Shown in pieces: positions 33,024 to 46,206 of a stretch of DNA of 64,000 nucleotides (its first letter is position 1; every line of letters starts with the position of its first letter). Origin of the DNA: Mangifera indica (taxonomy: Eukaryota; Streptophyta; Magnoliopsida; Sapindales; Anacardiaceae); contig NC_058151.1 in the NCBI RefSeq assembly GCF_011075055.1, positions 7,768,251 through 7,832,250 of the forward strand. The letters run 5' to 3'. Below the pieces are notes generated by a model, which was not told where the DNA came from, did not search any database, and saw only the letters and a list, made by a program, of their open reading frames with translations. The translations under genes were made by a program, and so were the position numbers.

Positions 33024-33997
33024 TGGTGCATATTCATCCAAACATGCAACAAGAAACCAAAAATCAAAAATTGTTTTCACTGTTCATGTGGTATGAGTAG
33101 TTTTTTTGTTCTTGCAGTTTAACCAACCAAATCAACTCCAAATCCAACTGAATTCATTTCATCATAATCACAACATAATGAACTTTCTTCCAAGCTATGG
33201 ACGTACACAATTGGTGTAGAATAAGACAATCAAATTACTAGTAGAATGTAGTGGCGGAAATGGTAATTATGCTGCAACTCTCTACAATAATCAAAATTAA
33301 CACACATACACACTATAATTTGGATTTCTAAGGAAACATAAAATGTAACCAAGGCATAAAGGAAAGTTCCACCAACCTTGGGGTCTTCCACCACCAATTC
33401 TTCCACCAAGAATTAATTGGATAAAGGAAAATGGAGAAAGCCAACAAAGCTTTGCTTCAAACTTTTATTATATCAAATTGTCTAACTTTTACAAAAGCAA
33501 GGCCGCCCTTTATATAGGGAAGAAGTGGCAGCAAAATGGACTTTCCAATACAAAATGTATTCATTTTTTTAATAAAAAAATCCCTTGAATTAAGCTAAGA
33601 CATACCTCTTAGTTGCTAAAGACAAAAAGTGAGTTGCCTTTTCCCTAAATCTAGGAACCATGTCTCCTAGCTTTGTAACTAAGTTTCTATCTAGTTCTAA
33701 GCCAACTAAATACACAAGTTTGAGTTAAAATGGACTTCAAAAGAGTCTTGGGCGGATTGGGCTTGGAAAGGCACCATGTGAAGCTTATTTTAGGCTAAAA
33801 GAGCAAACTAATCAAGGGATTCTTGAGTCCAACTAATAAGGTTATGCCCAAAAGTGAAGTTGGGCCAAAATTGAAGGTGTAATGCTTCCTTTTGCTTGGG
33901 ATTTGCTAGAACTTCATTCTTCTTGGCTTGAAAGGCGGCATGGAGACTTTAGGATAGCTTGGAACCCAAAAATGACAATGGAGCCGTGTATACATCA
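33024..33997 (-). mobile_element. Solo LTR (family 1), inverted
   Basis: On the plus strand it starts TGGTGCATATTCATCC and ends GTGTATACATCA. The reverse complement starts TGATGTATACAC and ends GAATATGCACCA, exactly the termini of the LTRs at 53644 and 56621. There is no internal region on either side. The flanks are AAAAT and TTAAT, so a target duplication is doubtful or mutated. Confidence 0.85.
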
Positions 33998-34391
33998 TTA
34001 ATCAATATGCTTAGGGACATATTAGTTTGTTATCATCAAAATAAGAGCATAATGACTCATTGAGTCAACAAAATATCCTTGAATTGAGAAATACATCTCT
34101 TGAAACCACTAATATTGATACTTAACAATCGCATAATGATGTAGTAGACGATGATGATTTACAAAGGGTTTAGCATGAAGAGGTAAATACCTATCAAGAT
34201 GTTGATAAGGATGAGATGGTGAATATGCACAATGTGAATATATTATCAACTATTGAAGATTTGGTACACGGAGAGAAAAAAAGGTTTCAACTTAGGGTGG
34301 CTTTGATCATAATGATTAAATGAATGATATTCTGATTGAGAAACCTATATTAAAGGAGAAGATCAATGTTAATAATGGTACTAAATGTACT
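33998..34391 (+). pseudogene. Probable N-terminal remnant of a second MULE-like gene
   Basis: Broken acidic frames (VVDDDDLQRV, YQDVDKDEMVNMHNVN) continue, after the solo LTR that splits them, into recognisable MULE sequence at 36531-37061. The assignment rests mainly on that continuity and on the target duplication around the LTR. Confidence 0.35.
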
Positions 34392-36530
34392 TGTAACATC
34401 CACAAGTATGTTTGAGGTTATTTTAGTCTTTTTAGTATTTTCTTATGTGAGATTGTACTTAAAAAGCTATTATGTGATTTGTGGCATGTATGACTGTGTG
34501 TGAGAGGCTACACGCCCGTGCATGATATGGTAAAGAGGGCAATGGTCCTTTCACATATCACGTGATTTGGTCAAAATTGGCCAGGATGCATGCCCGTGTA
34601 AGTAAGGTATATGGTCATGTCTAGTCAGCAAATTTTGAATTTTAGGATAAGGATATATTCCATGGGAATCATGCAATGTGGTTTTAATATTTCATAACTA
34701 ACATACACTCCCATGTATGTCTGTTTAATTTGAAAACAAAAACGACCTCTAAAACTTGCAGCTTTTACTTTTTCTCTAAAATCTTTTTAACTAAATAGGA
34801 GAGAATGGAGGATTTGAGAGTGCTAGAGCCATGTCTTGTTAGGAAAAAAGCTTTTGGAGCTGTTTCAAGCCATGAGAAGACCATCTCCATCATGACACCG
34901 AAGTAAGTAGAGTAGATTTCTCTTTGCCCTAAATGAAATCAATTTAATTCGTAATTTGGTAATGATATGTGTGATTGTATAATGATCTAGTCATAAGATT
35001 AGGCTTATAACTACATCGATGGTGTATACATTATGTTTATAAATGTTATGTGAGAGAAATTTCAATAGACTATGATAGTTGTGTTGAATCTATAATATGA
35101 AATGTTGTTGTTAATTAAGTTAAATTGATTGTAAGATACTTGAGAAATTAATATTAAGGGTGTTAAAATGTCAAATGATTGCAACTATGTATTTGAAAGG
35201 ATAGAAAATGGATGGATTAACTTTGTGTGGACTGTTTTATATCTTGTGTATCAAGTGTTTCGTAAATTGGTGAATTTGGGATTGATAGTGTATCATTGGT
35301 GACATTGAAGTATACTTCATATGGTTAGAACTATGGTTGTTTATTTTGGAAATGTTAGTAGACGATTGGGAGGTTAGAAATGCAGGAAAAGTTATTGATG
35401 AGTTCTAGGAATTCCTCGACACATGCCTGTATGTCTTCAGAGAAATTCTAACTGTGTAGGTTGAAGACATGAGAGTATAGAATTGAGAATGGATACATGC
35501 TTGTGTGGTATAGGACACATGGTCATGTGCCCTATACCAAGGATACACACCCGTGTATATTTAGGGAAACTTGGAAATAAAAACACTTGGAATTTATGAA
35601 AAATATATGAAGTTTCTCTATGAATAGATAGATTAGAGAAATGACAAATTTACCCTTATAAAGGATATTTATGGAAGAAAGCCAATGATAAGACCTTAAT
35701 GAGAGTTGTTGGTGATGGAAATCAATAAAGGTATGCCCAATTATGTAGATAGTGGCACATACCCCATCGAAACATGTTCAAATTGAAAATTTGGATACGA
35801 TATACAATAATGCTATAAGCCACCAAACTGTGTGTAGAGTGATAGTGAAAGCAACATGGATAGTAAATCTATGTGATTTTGCACCGACTATAGGCATTGT
35901 AGCTTTGGGATATGTGGTGAAGATGAGACACGTTGAGGACTCACTGTATAAGTAATATCATATCAAAAGTCCAAGTCTAACTGACATATGTATGAATCAC
36001 ACATAAGAATGACATTCGGGATGTCAAAGGCTTTCACGTGACATATAGGACGTCAATGTACATCGTTAGGGTTAGTCATTCGAGATGACACCTTATTATA
36101 CAAGCAAAAGCTTTCACATGTTTGTTATGTGGTTTTGCAAGTAGAATTCCAAAGCAGTAAATAGCGATGAAGAGACCAACAGTAAGGCTCGATACGACGC
36201 ATAAAGGTAGGGGCTTGGATGTTTTTATTTATTAATTATTCATTGCGTTCATTTGAATTCTTTTACATGTATTGATGCATTTGGATTTTTTAGATGTTTG
36301 TTTTGCATTGAGTTGTATGGACTCATATATGCATTTAGACGGTTTCATATATGTTATTTAGATAATATTTTAATCATCGTAGTAAATGGTATAATGCACT
36401 TTTGGGATTGTGGGTTTGTTTTCAATATATTGTGTTTAATAACTGTGATAGCATATTAAGGAAGTCTGATAGGCCATTCTCTCGAGGTGCATATTTCGGA
36501 TAAAGGTAATTGCCCAAAGAGGGTGTTACA
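34392..36530 (+). mobile_element. Solo LTR of a Del/Tekay-type gypsy element, 2.1 kb
   Basis: Starts TGTAACATCCACAAG and ends GGGTGTTACA. The flanks are GTACT (34387-34391) and ATACT (36531-36535), a 4-of-5 target duplication. Inside are the repeated CACGCCCGTG, CATGCCCGTGTAAG and ACACCCGTGTA words typical of the long LTRs of these chromoviruses. No coding region is present. The frames at 35752-35955 and 36253-36459 are chance. Confidence 0.75.
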
Positions 36531-37061
36531 ATACTAGTAGTTTCCAACTTGCAAATCTCATTAATATTAATCTACTACTAGAGGTTGTGACTACTCTTGG
36601 TGCATTTTTATTGGCAAACTCATTTCCTTAACCATTAATGGATATATAATTTATAAGAAGTAGAAAGTGACACATAGTCTTTTAAAGTGGATGACATTTT
36701 CCTAAACAAAGACTGTTTGCAAGATGCATTCAAATGACATGCTTTGGATAATTGATATCAATATAAAGTTTATAACTTCGCAAAAAATCTAGATCGAAGA
36801 TAAAATTTCTTCATGAATAATGGAGATGATGTACACAAGTGATAAGTTTTTAGGATCGTTACTATTATTAACTTCGTTGTATGGATACTCAGGACACATA
36901 TTTGAGAGATTAGATAATGTCACATCATAGACAAGCAAGAGCTTAGGCACAAGGAAAATATTAAATATGATTTTTGTAATGGTTGATCATTTATATCGAT
37001 CGAAGGAAATCATTATCAATATGAATGATATGTATAAAATTGATATATCATATATGTAGGT
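36531..37061 (+). pseudogene. MULE transposase fragment, plus strand
   Basis: Contains VDDIFLNKDCLQDAF and, frame-shifted, YQYKVYNFAKNL, NFFMNNGDDVHK, DNVTS and HLYRSKEIIINMNDMYKIDI. These follow the order of the N-terminal and DNA-binding part of MuDR-type transposases (family: ...YKPKDII-D---KY-IDISY). It stops at 37061 where a gypsy LTR begins. Its strand is opposite to the MULE at 29855-32463, so it is a separate copy. Confidence 0.5.
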
Positions 37062-38548
37062 TGTCATACTCATAGGTATGTCATAAGGGTAACTTGGTCA
37101 TTTTTTATTTTAAATTAATTTATGCTTAAGTGTTGTAGCCAAAGTGCACTATGCAACCTTGTTAACCTACACCACTATGAATTGCTATACTAAATTGGGC
37201 TCTAATACGAGTAAATATGCCCTACTCTAGGTATTATTTTATATTGTGAACTATTGGGACTACTTAGCCTTTTTGGACCTATGTGCTTTTTAGGGCTATT
37301 TTCATCATTTTACCTTGTGAACAGTCATACATTCCTACTATACAAACATCCATTATGAGTTTACATGTCATCAAATGAAAGTGCATGTCCTTTGCATGTC
37401 TATTCATTGATCATATAAGAAATTATGGGTGTCATGTGTGCGAGCGTACATGTCCATGTGCATGGCCATACATGATGTTAAATCTATAAGTTTTAGGTAG
37501 CTCACGGTTGTGATTGTCCTTGGTACGACTGTGTATAACATTTGGAAAGCTTATTTTTAGGTTATTTACACCAAAATCAAAACTTATTCAATTTCTAACA
37601 TTTGACATTAAAACATCCATTTCTCTAATGCTCTACAAGCATGAAAGTAAATCTGAAACAAAACCAACACAACAACATTTGTTCGGGTAGTTCCTTAGAG
37701 ACAATCTTCACCAATGTAATTTTGTAAATTATTATTAATTAATAAAACATATGACATTTTATTTATTATTATTATGTATGTGATTGATAATTGTCCTTAG
37801 AATAATTGAACCGTGATGAGAAGCTTAATGCATGACAATTAATCGTATCATAAAGACCCTATATTCATATTGGGTGGTTGTTCTTAAAACATCTATTGTT
37901 TTAATATTACGATGATCAAGGTCATAGGTAACAGTGATCAAACTATTATAACGTTGAACGACCCTATCAAAAGATGGTGACAAATCTCATTTATCAAAGT
38001 TATTTATCGATACTTTAGTGTGACATATAGATGCATGTTATAAATGTGTCTATTGAATAGACTTACCAAGAATATTCCATTAACCACACACGGTCGGGTA
38101 TGCCTCCATACATAGGCTTGTACCTTTGAAAATCATTAATTATCGAATTTAAAACTAAAAAATAAATTGAAATGCCCTTCGACTTACCTATGGGTGTTAT
38201 AATCACGATAGTTACAGAATGACCAACCATTAGTCGACATAGAGTTATGGAGGCATTTTTATCATTTTATCTTTTTATCAATTTTTATATTTCTATTGAT
38301 TTTCATGTATTTGGTTACATATACTATGTCTTTTCAGCTTATAGCTCATGCTAGGACATCTTTTTTACACTTCCGACATATGATATTAAAAAGGGTATTT
38401 TCATAATTTTTAAAGGTGAATAAATGAGGTTTTATTTAAAGATAACATGAGATTTTATTATGTGTTTTAAAAATAAATGCATGCTCAAAGATGGTGTAAT
38501 TAGTGACATCTTCCTCTATAAGGCAATACTTCTAAAAGGAATGTTACA
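37062..38548 (+). mobile_element. 5' LTR of Del/Tekay-type gypsy element I, with nested copia LTR
   Basis: Starts TGTCATACTCATAGG and ends GGAATGTTACA. TTAGTATTAGAGC at 38551-38563 is a degenerate primer-binding site (TTGGTATCAGAGC). The start resembles the solo LTR at 34392. A copia LTR-like segment starts at 37680 inside it. Confidence 0.7.
37680..38110 (+). mobile_element. Copia LTR fragment nested in the gypsy LTR
   Basis: TGTTCGGGTAGTTCCTTAGAG aligns by eye with the start of the copia LTR at 41388 (TGTTAGGGTAGATACCTTAG). The similarity continues through TTATTAATTAATAAAA, AATTGAACCGTGA or GTGGAATTGTGA, and the TTACGATGA-CAAGG words. The 3' border was not found. Confidence 0.6.
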
Positions 38549-38699
38549 AGTTAGTATTAGAGCATGATTTTGATACACAAAAAGATGTCTTAGGGATGTG
38601 TGTAGTGAAATAAAGTAGGAATGTAAGCCTTTCATGTCATGCTAACCATAATCACAGTTCATCATAGTAAGTAAAAATTTTATGATATCGACTAAGTTT

Positions 38700-40215
38700 A
38701 TGTGGAGACTCATAGTTATGGTTTTTTTTAGGAAAAATAAGGTGAACTAAAGCAAATGACAAAGACAATCAGACAAGAAACCAACAGGGGACCCAGAGTG
38801 AAGGGTCAGTTGCTCAAATTTCCCAAACAAGTTTGAGTGCCAATGATGTCAGGAACTTGATTAGAGAGGTGTTAAGAGAGTAAGAAGGTGTTTTAATTCA
38901 AGCTAATGAGTTAGTTTAGACACCATGAATTTAGGCAAAAGGCTTACTAAAAGAGCCATCTGCATAGACAATAACATCAGCTAAGACTCAGTTGTACCTT
39001 ATTTTCAATCTACCTAATATGCACTAACTTTAGAAATTTGATAGTGTAAAGGACTCGGTTGCAGTTAAAGAGTGGCTGGAGTCAATAGAGAGTGTTATGG
39101 CCCTGTTAAACATGACGAACTAACAAAGAGTCAAATATGCCACCTATTTCTTTAAATCTAATGTTAGAACCAAGATTTTAGAGATGTCTTGGTCAAAGTT
39201 CAGGAAGAGATTCGAAGCTGAGTATAAAGATGTAGATATGACATGTATCGAGGCTTAAAAGCTTATAGCATTGACTCAAGGCACAAACTCAGTGAATGAG
39301 TATTCCAAAAAGTTCAATCATTTGAAAAGTATGTCCCCGAGATAGCTAACACTAAGACTGGGTGGATAGAAAAGTTCATGTATGGGCTCGATCTAACCAT
39401 AGCTTGAGATATTATGATAGGTATATAATCACCCTATACTTTATAGTAAGGCCATGAGTAGAGCTTTGAGAGCTGAGGTGTTTGTCAAGAGGATGTACTG
39501 CTAGAGTCAGAACTCATCGGTCCCAAAACTAGTGCCACAACTAGGCAATAGTAATGCTAGAGTTAGAAGTGTGGCAAGCATCACAAAGGAGAGTACGTGA
39601 TTGGGCAAACAGTTTGCTTTAAGTGTCATCAACCAAGGTACAAAGCCAAATTCTATCTCGAGGCTCTAGTTAAAACTGAGTAGCTTATGGGAGAGCCACT
39701 ATTAGAGTTTGTACTATCACATAGGGACTCGCCAAGGCCAACCTATCACTTGTCATTGGTAAGATTTCTTATCTTAGTACTCCATTATATATTTCAATTA
39801 ATTGTGGTTCTGCATATTGTCTTGTAGCCAAAAGCTTAATTGAGAGATTAAGAGTACAACCAATTAAGGTGGCATAAAGAATTAAGATAGAGTTACCTGA
39901 TGGTGGGTTAATAATCAATGATGAGATGCTATTGGGACAAACTATATAAATTCAGGGTAGGCAACTTCTCGTGGATCTAATAGTGTTCGAGATGTCAGAT
40001 TTTGACATGATTATGGGGATGGATTTCTTAAGGAGGAATAAAGCTGAGATTAACTATCAGTGGAAGAAAGTCCATTTTAACCTTAAAGATGGAGACTAAT
40101 TTGAGTTTGGTGAGAAGCACATAAGAAGCATGATGATTAGCATCATGAAGGTGAGGAAAATGTTAAGTAAGGGGTGCATAGGTTTTCTAGCTCACTTGAT
40201 TAGTAAGGTGGAGTC
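38700..40215 (+). pseudogene. Gypsy element I gag and protease
   Basis: Gag core near 39170-39330: KFRKRFEAEYKDVDM and IALTQGTNSVNEYSKKFNHL. A zinc-knuckle region lies near 39570-39650 (HHKGEYVIGQTVCFKCHQPR, partly decayed). Protease from about 39730: LSTPLYISINCGSAYCLVAK, where the usual D-SG is now N-CG, then SDFDMIMGMDFLRRNKAEIN (39990-40050). Stops are frequent. The protease-RT linker ends at LAHLISKVESI, where an AT-rich repeat interrupts. Confidence 0.75.
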
Positions 40216-40221
40216 AATAGG

Positions 40222-40845
40222 CCTATATATGATCTAAGCTAGCTTGGTCTGAAAAGTTGGCTTGACTTGATTTAGTTCAACTCAAATTTGTTTGATTTAA
40301 ATTCAAGCTAAACTCGAGTCAAAAGACTTAGCTCATTTTTTAAACCAAGCTAAACTCTAGCTAAGCGATATTCGATTTGGTTTGACTCAAATTCTTAGCT
40401 CAAAGTAGTAGTTCAAATTCAGAGCTTGATTTAGTTCAAATTCATAACTTTAAATTAACTCAAATTTAAAGTTCAAATTAGTAATTCCAATTCGTGACTT
40501 AATTTAGCTCAAATAAAAATTTTTGAATATTATTTAGGTAAAATAACGTTGTTTTGTCAATAAACCATGAACTTGAGTCACAAATTTGAGTCATGCATTC
40601 AAACCATCAATTTGTACCATTTATTTGAGCTAAATAGAGCTACAAATTTGAATAATTGATTTGAGTTACAAAATCATGCTAAACTTAAACTGAATCGAAT
40701 TGAGTTATTTTTCATCCGAATTGAACTCGAGCTGGACTTAATTTTGGCTCAACAAACTTAAGTTAGACTATTTTCTATTTGAGTCAAACTCAAGGTAAGG
40801 GGTGCTCAGGCTCAGTTCAGTTCATATCTATTGCTAGGAGTTAAG
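40222..40845. mobile_element. AT-rich non-coding insertion in gypsy element I
   Basis: Sequence made of TTGAGTCAAA-, AGCTCAAATT- and AACTCGAGCT-type words in both orientations separates VESI at the protease-RT linker from VKPEY downstream. The ends (CTAAGCTAGCTTGG and GGCTCAGTTCAGTTCA) hint at imperfect inverted termini. It resembles the AGCTCGAGCT-rich non-autonomous repeats common in plants. No coding capacity. Confidence 0.5.
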
Positions 40846-41377
40846 CCCGAATATTGATGGGACACTAATTGTTCAAAAGTTTCCAAATGTCTTCCCAAAA
40901 AAGTTATAAAGATTAGCCCTTAAGTGAGAGATTAAATTCAGCATAAAACTGACAACAGGCACAACATGTATATCCAAGGTACCTTATAGAATAGCCCTAG
41001 CTGAGTTACAAGAGTTAAAGAAACATCTTTAAAAGTTACTTGAAATTGGGATCATAAGACCGAGTCACTCTCCCTGAAGAGCGCTCGTCCTATTTATTTA
41101 AAATAAAGATAGGTCTATGAGAATATGCATAAATTATCAAGAGTTAATAAAGTAATAGTAAAGAACAAGTACCCACTACCCAAAATAGATAACTTGTTTG
41201 ATCAGCTAAGAGGAGTTGTTGTGCTCTCAAAGATAGATTTGAGATCAAACTACCATTAGGTAAGGGTAGATAGACAACTTTCCAGATAAGATAAAAGTAT
41301 TTTGAGTTTGTTATAGTGTTGTTCAAATTGACAAATACCCATGTAGTATTCATGGACTTAATGAATAAGGTGTTCCA
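40846..41377 (+). pseudogene. Gypsy element I reverse transcriptase, first part
   Basis: VKPEY opens the linker. The RT follows with [18 protein letters not shown] (about 40977-41030), then RPSHSP and [10 protein letters not shown] (41118-41147). Frames with CSQR-IDL and MNKVFHP follow. Compare [18 protein letters not shown] in element II at 51547. At 41377 the RT is cut and resumes at 48657. Confidence 0.75.
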
Positions 41378-41387
41378 CCCATGATAC

Positions 41388-42430
41388 TGTTAGGGTAGAT
41401 ACCTTAGAGTCAACTGATTTGACATTTGTAATTGTAATTTATCTTATTAATTAATAAAAAGTTTTATAATTATTTAATTTATATGTTTGTCTATTATATG
41501 ATTGTGTGACTAATATGCCTTTAGAATAGTGGAATTGTGATTAAGGGAACAGATGACTAATCATGGGAACCCTATGCATACATTAGATAACTATTTAGAA
41601 ATGTCTATAATCTCGACATTACAATGACTAAGGACATACGTAATAGTGATGAGATTATCATAATGTTGAGTAACCTCATTGAAAAGTAGCGACAATTTTC
41701 ATGTGTTGAAGTTGTTTGCTAATAATTTGGTGCAACATATTGGTGCACATTATAGATGTATTCATCGGACTGACCCTATCAGAAGATATCCATATGGATA
41801 ATTGCTCTAGTATCTATGGAACAAATTCTCTAAATACCACCAGTGCATGTAATCCAAATATCATATTAGGTTTGACTTAACTAGTGTTCTTTGCTTATTT
41901 GTCAAAGTGAAGGTAAAGTATATTAGAGGCATAACAGGAAATGCATTTGTTAATGCAAGGTGATATTTTTTATCCACCATACTGATACCGGGAGTCACAT
42001 TTGACATTGCATGATTTCTTGAGCCAAAACCTAACTTGAGATCATGAGCTTTTGATAATTAATTTGAAATTTACCCATTTGATTATTTGAACTTGTTTGC
42101 CAAATTGAAGGGGAGAATTAATGCCATGGGGTCTCGGTCCACTAGAACGTTTATTGAAACTTTTCGAGTACAATAGTGAAGGCTATTGGCTTGAGAAAAA
42201 TAATAGAAGCATTTTAATTAATTAAATACATAATTAAAATTAATGTTAATTATGAATAAAATTACTAATTATCTTTATCTATAAATTGTAGATCAAATTA
42301 TCATTATGTCAAACCCAGTGTATCAATTAATTCTCAAAAAAGAAAATAGACTCATTGGTAACATCTTCGTTGATTGACACAAAAATCTTCAGATTATTCT
42401 ACGTCGAGAAAAGAGGTTGTACATCCTTGA
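41388..42430 (+). mobile_element. 5' LTR region of a copia element
   Basis: Starts TGTTAGGGTAGATACCTTAG at 41388. About 470 bp aligns by eye with the 3' LTR from 46207, through CATTACAATGACTAAGG, ATTATCATAATGTTGAG and CTAGTATCTATGGAACAAAT. From about 41870 the two copies diverge or differ by an indel. I saw no clear primer site. Confidence 0.65.
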
Positions 42431-45400
42431 GGGGTCGTTGCCCTGTGAGTTTGGTCTCAATGCTACCTAAAAGGAAAAAGATAACTTTAATAAATATCTT
42501 GATGATTTCATGGAAGTCTAGTGCCTTTTGCTAACTTCCATATCACTGGAGCTTCAAAAACAACATAAGGAAATAGATGTTCCATCCATACTCACACATA
42601 TTCGAAAGTCATATACCACTCGTGTGAGGGTTGAATGATATAAGGTGTTAGGTGTATTGCTTGATTACAAACTTTTTGAGGAGGACAAGTTGGCCATTAT
42701 GTGGTCAAGATGATTGGCTATATTGAGCAGTTAGTGAGCTTGGGCTTTATCATGGACAATGAGCTTGCTGTTAACCTGGTGCTAAAATCTTTCCTTAAAT
42801 CATGGGCTAATTTCATCATAAACTTTAACCTAAATGAAAAAAAGAAAACCTATGAGGAATTATTGTATATGCTCAGGCAAAATGAACATGAGATACGAAA
42901 GGTAGCTTTAACTAATGTGCTTATGGTTAAAGCCCGTGCAACTAGATCCAAGGCCAAGGACAAAGGCAAAACCAAGGCTAAGCCCAATCCCAAAGTAAAG
43001 AAGTAACTAAATACGACTACTCAGCCAACAGGTGGTGTAGGGAAGGGAGAGGTTGTTTACTTCTATTGTGACAAAACCGGTCACTAGAGAAGACATTACA
43101 AAGCCTTTTTAGAAAATAAGAAAAAAAGGCAACTAAAGCCTCTACTTCAGGTATGTTTGTTATTGCAATAAACTATTCTCTTTGTTCATCTTGGGTTGTA
43201 GACATAGGATGTGATACTCGTATTTGTTTTGATATGTAGGAATTGCGATATAGTAAATTGCTTGCCAAATGAGAGGTTGACCTACAAGGTAAAAATAAAG
43301 CACGAGTTACTGTATTAGCCATAGGAATTTATTATCTTATGTTGCCTATTTAGTTTATTTTAGAATTAAATAAATGTTGTTATGTTCTGTTTGTTTCTAG
43401 AAATTTAATTTCTATATCTATTTTAAACAAGGAAATATATTCATTTTTTATTGTCAAAGGTACTATAACCATTAGCTTTAATAATATTTTTTATGGAATG
43501 ACTGATTTGCATAATAGTTTATACATTCTAAAATTGGATAATGAAATTCTTAATGCGCAAACTAATAAACGTTTGAAAACAAGTGAATTGAATATCACAT
43601 ATCTATAGCATTGTAAGCTAAGCACATAGGAACAAAACGCATATCAAGACTTATTGATCATGCCTATTGGTTAAGATAGCAAAACACCCTTTATTAGATA
43701 TAATGAAAGGGCAACTAAATTGTTAGGGACCATTCATAGTGATATGTGTGGGCCCATAAAAGTGCCTACTAGATATAAGGAAGCTTATTTCATCACATTT
43801 ACTAATGGCTTTAGTAGATATGACTATGTGTTTTTGTTGAAACATAAGTTTGGATGCTTTGATGAATTCAAAAAATTCAAAAGCAAGGTAAACAAACAAC
43901 GTAGGAAACAAATTAAAATCTTTTATAGTGCCATGAAAGTGAATACCTAAATGTTGAATAGAAAGGATACTTGAAGAAACATGGGATAGTCTCTCAACTC
44001 ACTCTTCTTGGTACACTATAACATAATGGTGTATTTGAATAGAGGAATAGGACTTTGATGGAAATGGTCAGGTCCATGATGAGTTTTACTAATCTATCCA
44101 TGTTTTCTAGGGATATGCCTTAAAAACTATTGTCTATACACTAAACCATGTCTCATCTAAATTTGTGGATAAAACTCCATATAAGTTATGGATTAGGCGA
44201 AAACCCAATCTATAATACTTAAGAATTTAAGTTTGTAAAGCTTAAGTCAAGAAATGACTTTGAACAAGCAACATGCTAAGTTCGAAAAGTGTATCTTTGT
44301 AGGGCATTCGAAGGAAACTAAGGGATACTACTTCTACTAACCGGAGGAGTGAAAAGTTTTTGTTGCTTGTATCAGCATGTTCCTTGAGAAAAAATTTATT
44401 CTCAAGAGGATTAGAGAGGAGAGGGTGGAACTTGATAAAGTTCTTATACCACAAGAGACCACAAATATTAGACAAGACAATGTGTCATCACGATGGTTGA
44501 TCATATGGAAGTTTCTCAACTTTGAGTAGAACAATTTAAAGCATACAAGAACTATGTAGATTTGCATGAGTATGTCACGAGCCAAAAAGATTTGGTTTTC
44601 TTAGTCATCTTTAATGATGATCCTAAGACTTACAATAACGTTTTCTCAAGTTTGGATTCTAATAAATGGTTGGATGCCATGAAATCCAAAATAGACTCCA
44701 TATACTATAACCAAGTATAGACTTTGGTGGATGCACATGAATGAGTAAAACCTATAAGGTACAAATGGGTTTTCAAAAAGAAAACTGACATGGAAGGTAA
44801 TGTGTATACCTATAAAACACGATTGGTTGCCAAAAGTTTCACATAAAAATATGGCATTAACTATGATAAAACATTTTTGCCAATTGCTATGCTTAAGTCT
44901 ATTAGGATTATGTTTGCTATTGGTACATACCATGACTATAAAATCTTTCAGATGGATGTCAAAATTACCTTCTTGAATGGTAACTTTATAGAGGACGTCT
45001 ATATGAAATAACCCAATGGTTTCATTCTTACTGGACAAGCTAATAAAGTATGCAAACTGTAAAAGTCTATTTATAAGCTTAAGTAGGCTTCTAAAAGCTG
45101 AAATATTCATTTTGATGAAGTTGTGCTAGAGTTCAATTTTATCAAAAACAAAAACGAGTTATGTATGTATAAGAAGATTAGTGGGAGAATGATTTCATTT
45201 TTAGTATTGTATGTCGATGACATCTTGATTATTGGAAATAATATACCAAACGTGTAATCAGTAAAGGCTTGGTTATCTAAGTATTTCTCCAAATGACTCA
45301 GGAGAAGCAACCTACATTCTTAGGATTAAAGTTTATCGAGATAGAAAACGTAGGCTATTGGGCCTAAGTCAAAGTAAGTACATAGATAAAATGTTGATGA

Positions 45401-46206
45401 GATTTTTTATGGAGGAATCCTATAAAGGATTTCAATCTATGTTCCATGGTGTATATTTTCAAAAGAGATACATCCATCTTCACAATCTAAGAGAGATAAG
45501 ATAAGTAGGATTCCATATGCCTTGGCTATAAGATCAATCATATATACAATGATATGTACGAGACATGATGCCACATACATCTTAAGCGTTTGTAGTAGAT
45601 ATCAATTTGATCTAGGTGAAAAACATTATGGTTGTCAAGAACATCTTACAGTACCTAAGAAGGACTAAAGATGCATTTTTAGTTTATAGAGGAGATTCTA
45701 AACTCACAATTAAAGGCTATAGAGATGCCAATTTCCAAATTGATTGAGATGACTTTAAATCACAATTTGGGTTTGTGTTTTATTTGAATAGTGGTGTGGT
45801 AAGCTAGAAAAGTTCCAAGTAAAGTACAATGATTGATTCTACAATAGAGCTGTATACATTGCCCTTTCAAAAGTGGCAAAATAGATTTTATGGATCAAAA
45901 AGTTCATGACAAAACTTAGAATGGTTCCAAGCATTACTAAGTCGATTAAGCCTATTACAACAACAATGGAGTGATTGCTCAAGTAAAGAAACCGTAGTCT
46001 CATCAGAGGTCTAAACACATATTCAGACGATATCATCTTATCTAAAGGATTATTCAGCGAAGTGACATACAAATAGAAAAGATTGATATAGCTGACAATT
46101 TGGTTAACCCATTAACAAAACTTCTATTGTAGTAGAAGCATAACAAACACATAGTAGGATTAGACATTAGATAAATGACTGATTGGTTATAGTGCAAGTG
46201 GAAGAT
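42431..46206 (+). pseudogene. Copia gag-pol, full domain order but broken
   Basis: Gag: a 101-codon frame at 42701-43006 has VKMIGYIEQLVSLGF and LAVNLVLKSFLKSWANFIIN, the UBN2 type. Zinc knuckle: YFYCDKTGH near 43070. Protease: WVVDIGCDTRICFD near 43196. Pre-integrase at 43480-43700. Integrase: LLGTIHSDMCGPIKVPTRYK (43720-43780), YDYVFLLKHKFGCFDEFKKF, and later FVGHSKETKGYYFY (44300). RT: MDVKITFLNG-like near 44955 and MISFLVLYVDDILIIGNN (45190-45240), the intact YVDD box. RNase H: SRIPYALAIRSIIYTMI near 45505 to about 46150. Purine tract AAGTGGAAGAT precedes the 3' LTR. Many stops and frameshifts disable it. Confidence 0.88.

Noticed and set aside
44242..45310. Minus-strand ORFs up to 154 codons
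   Set aside because: They are antisense shadows of the copia integrase and RT, which read correctly on the plus strand including YVDD.
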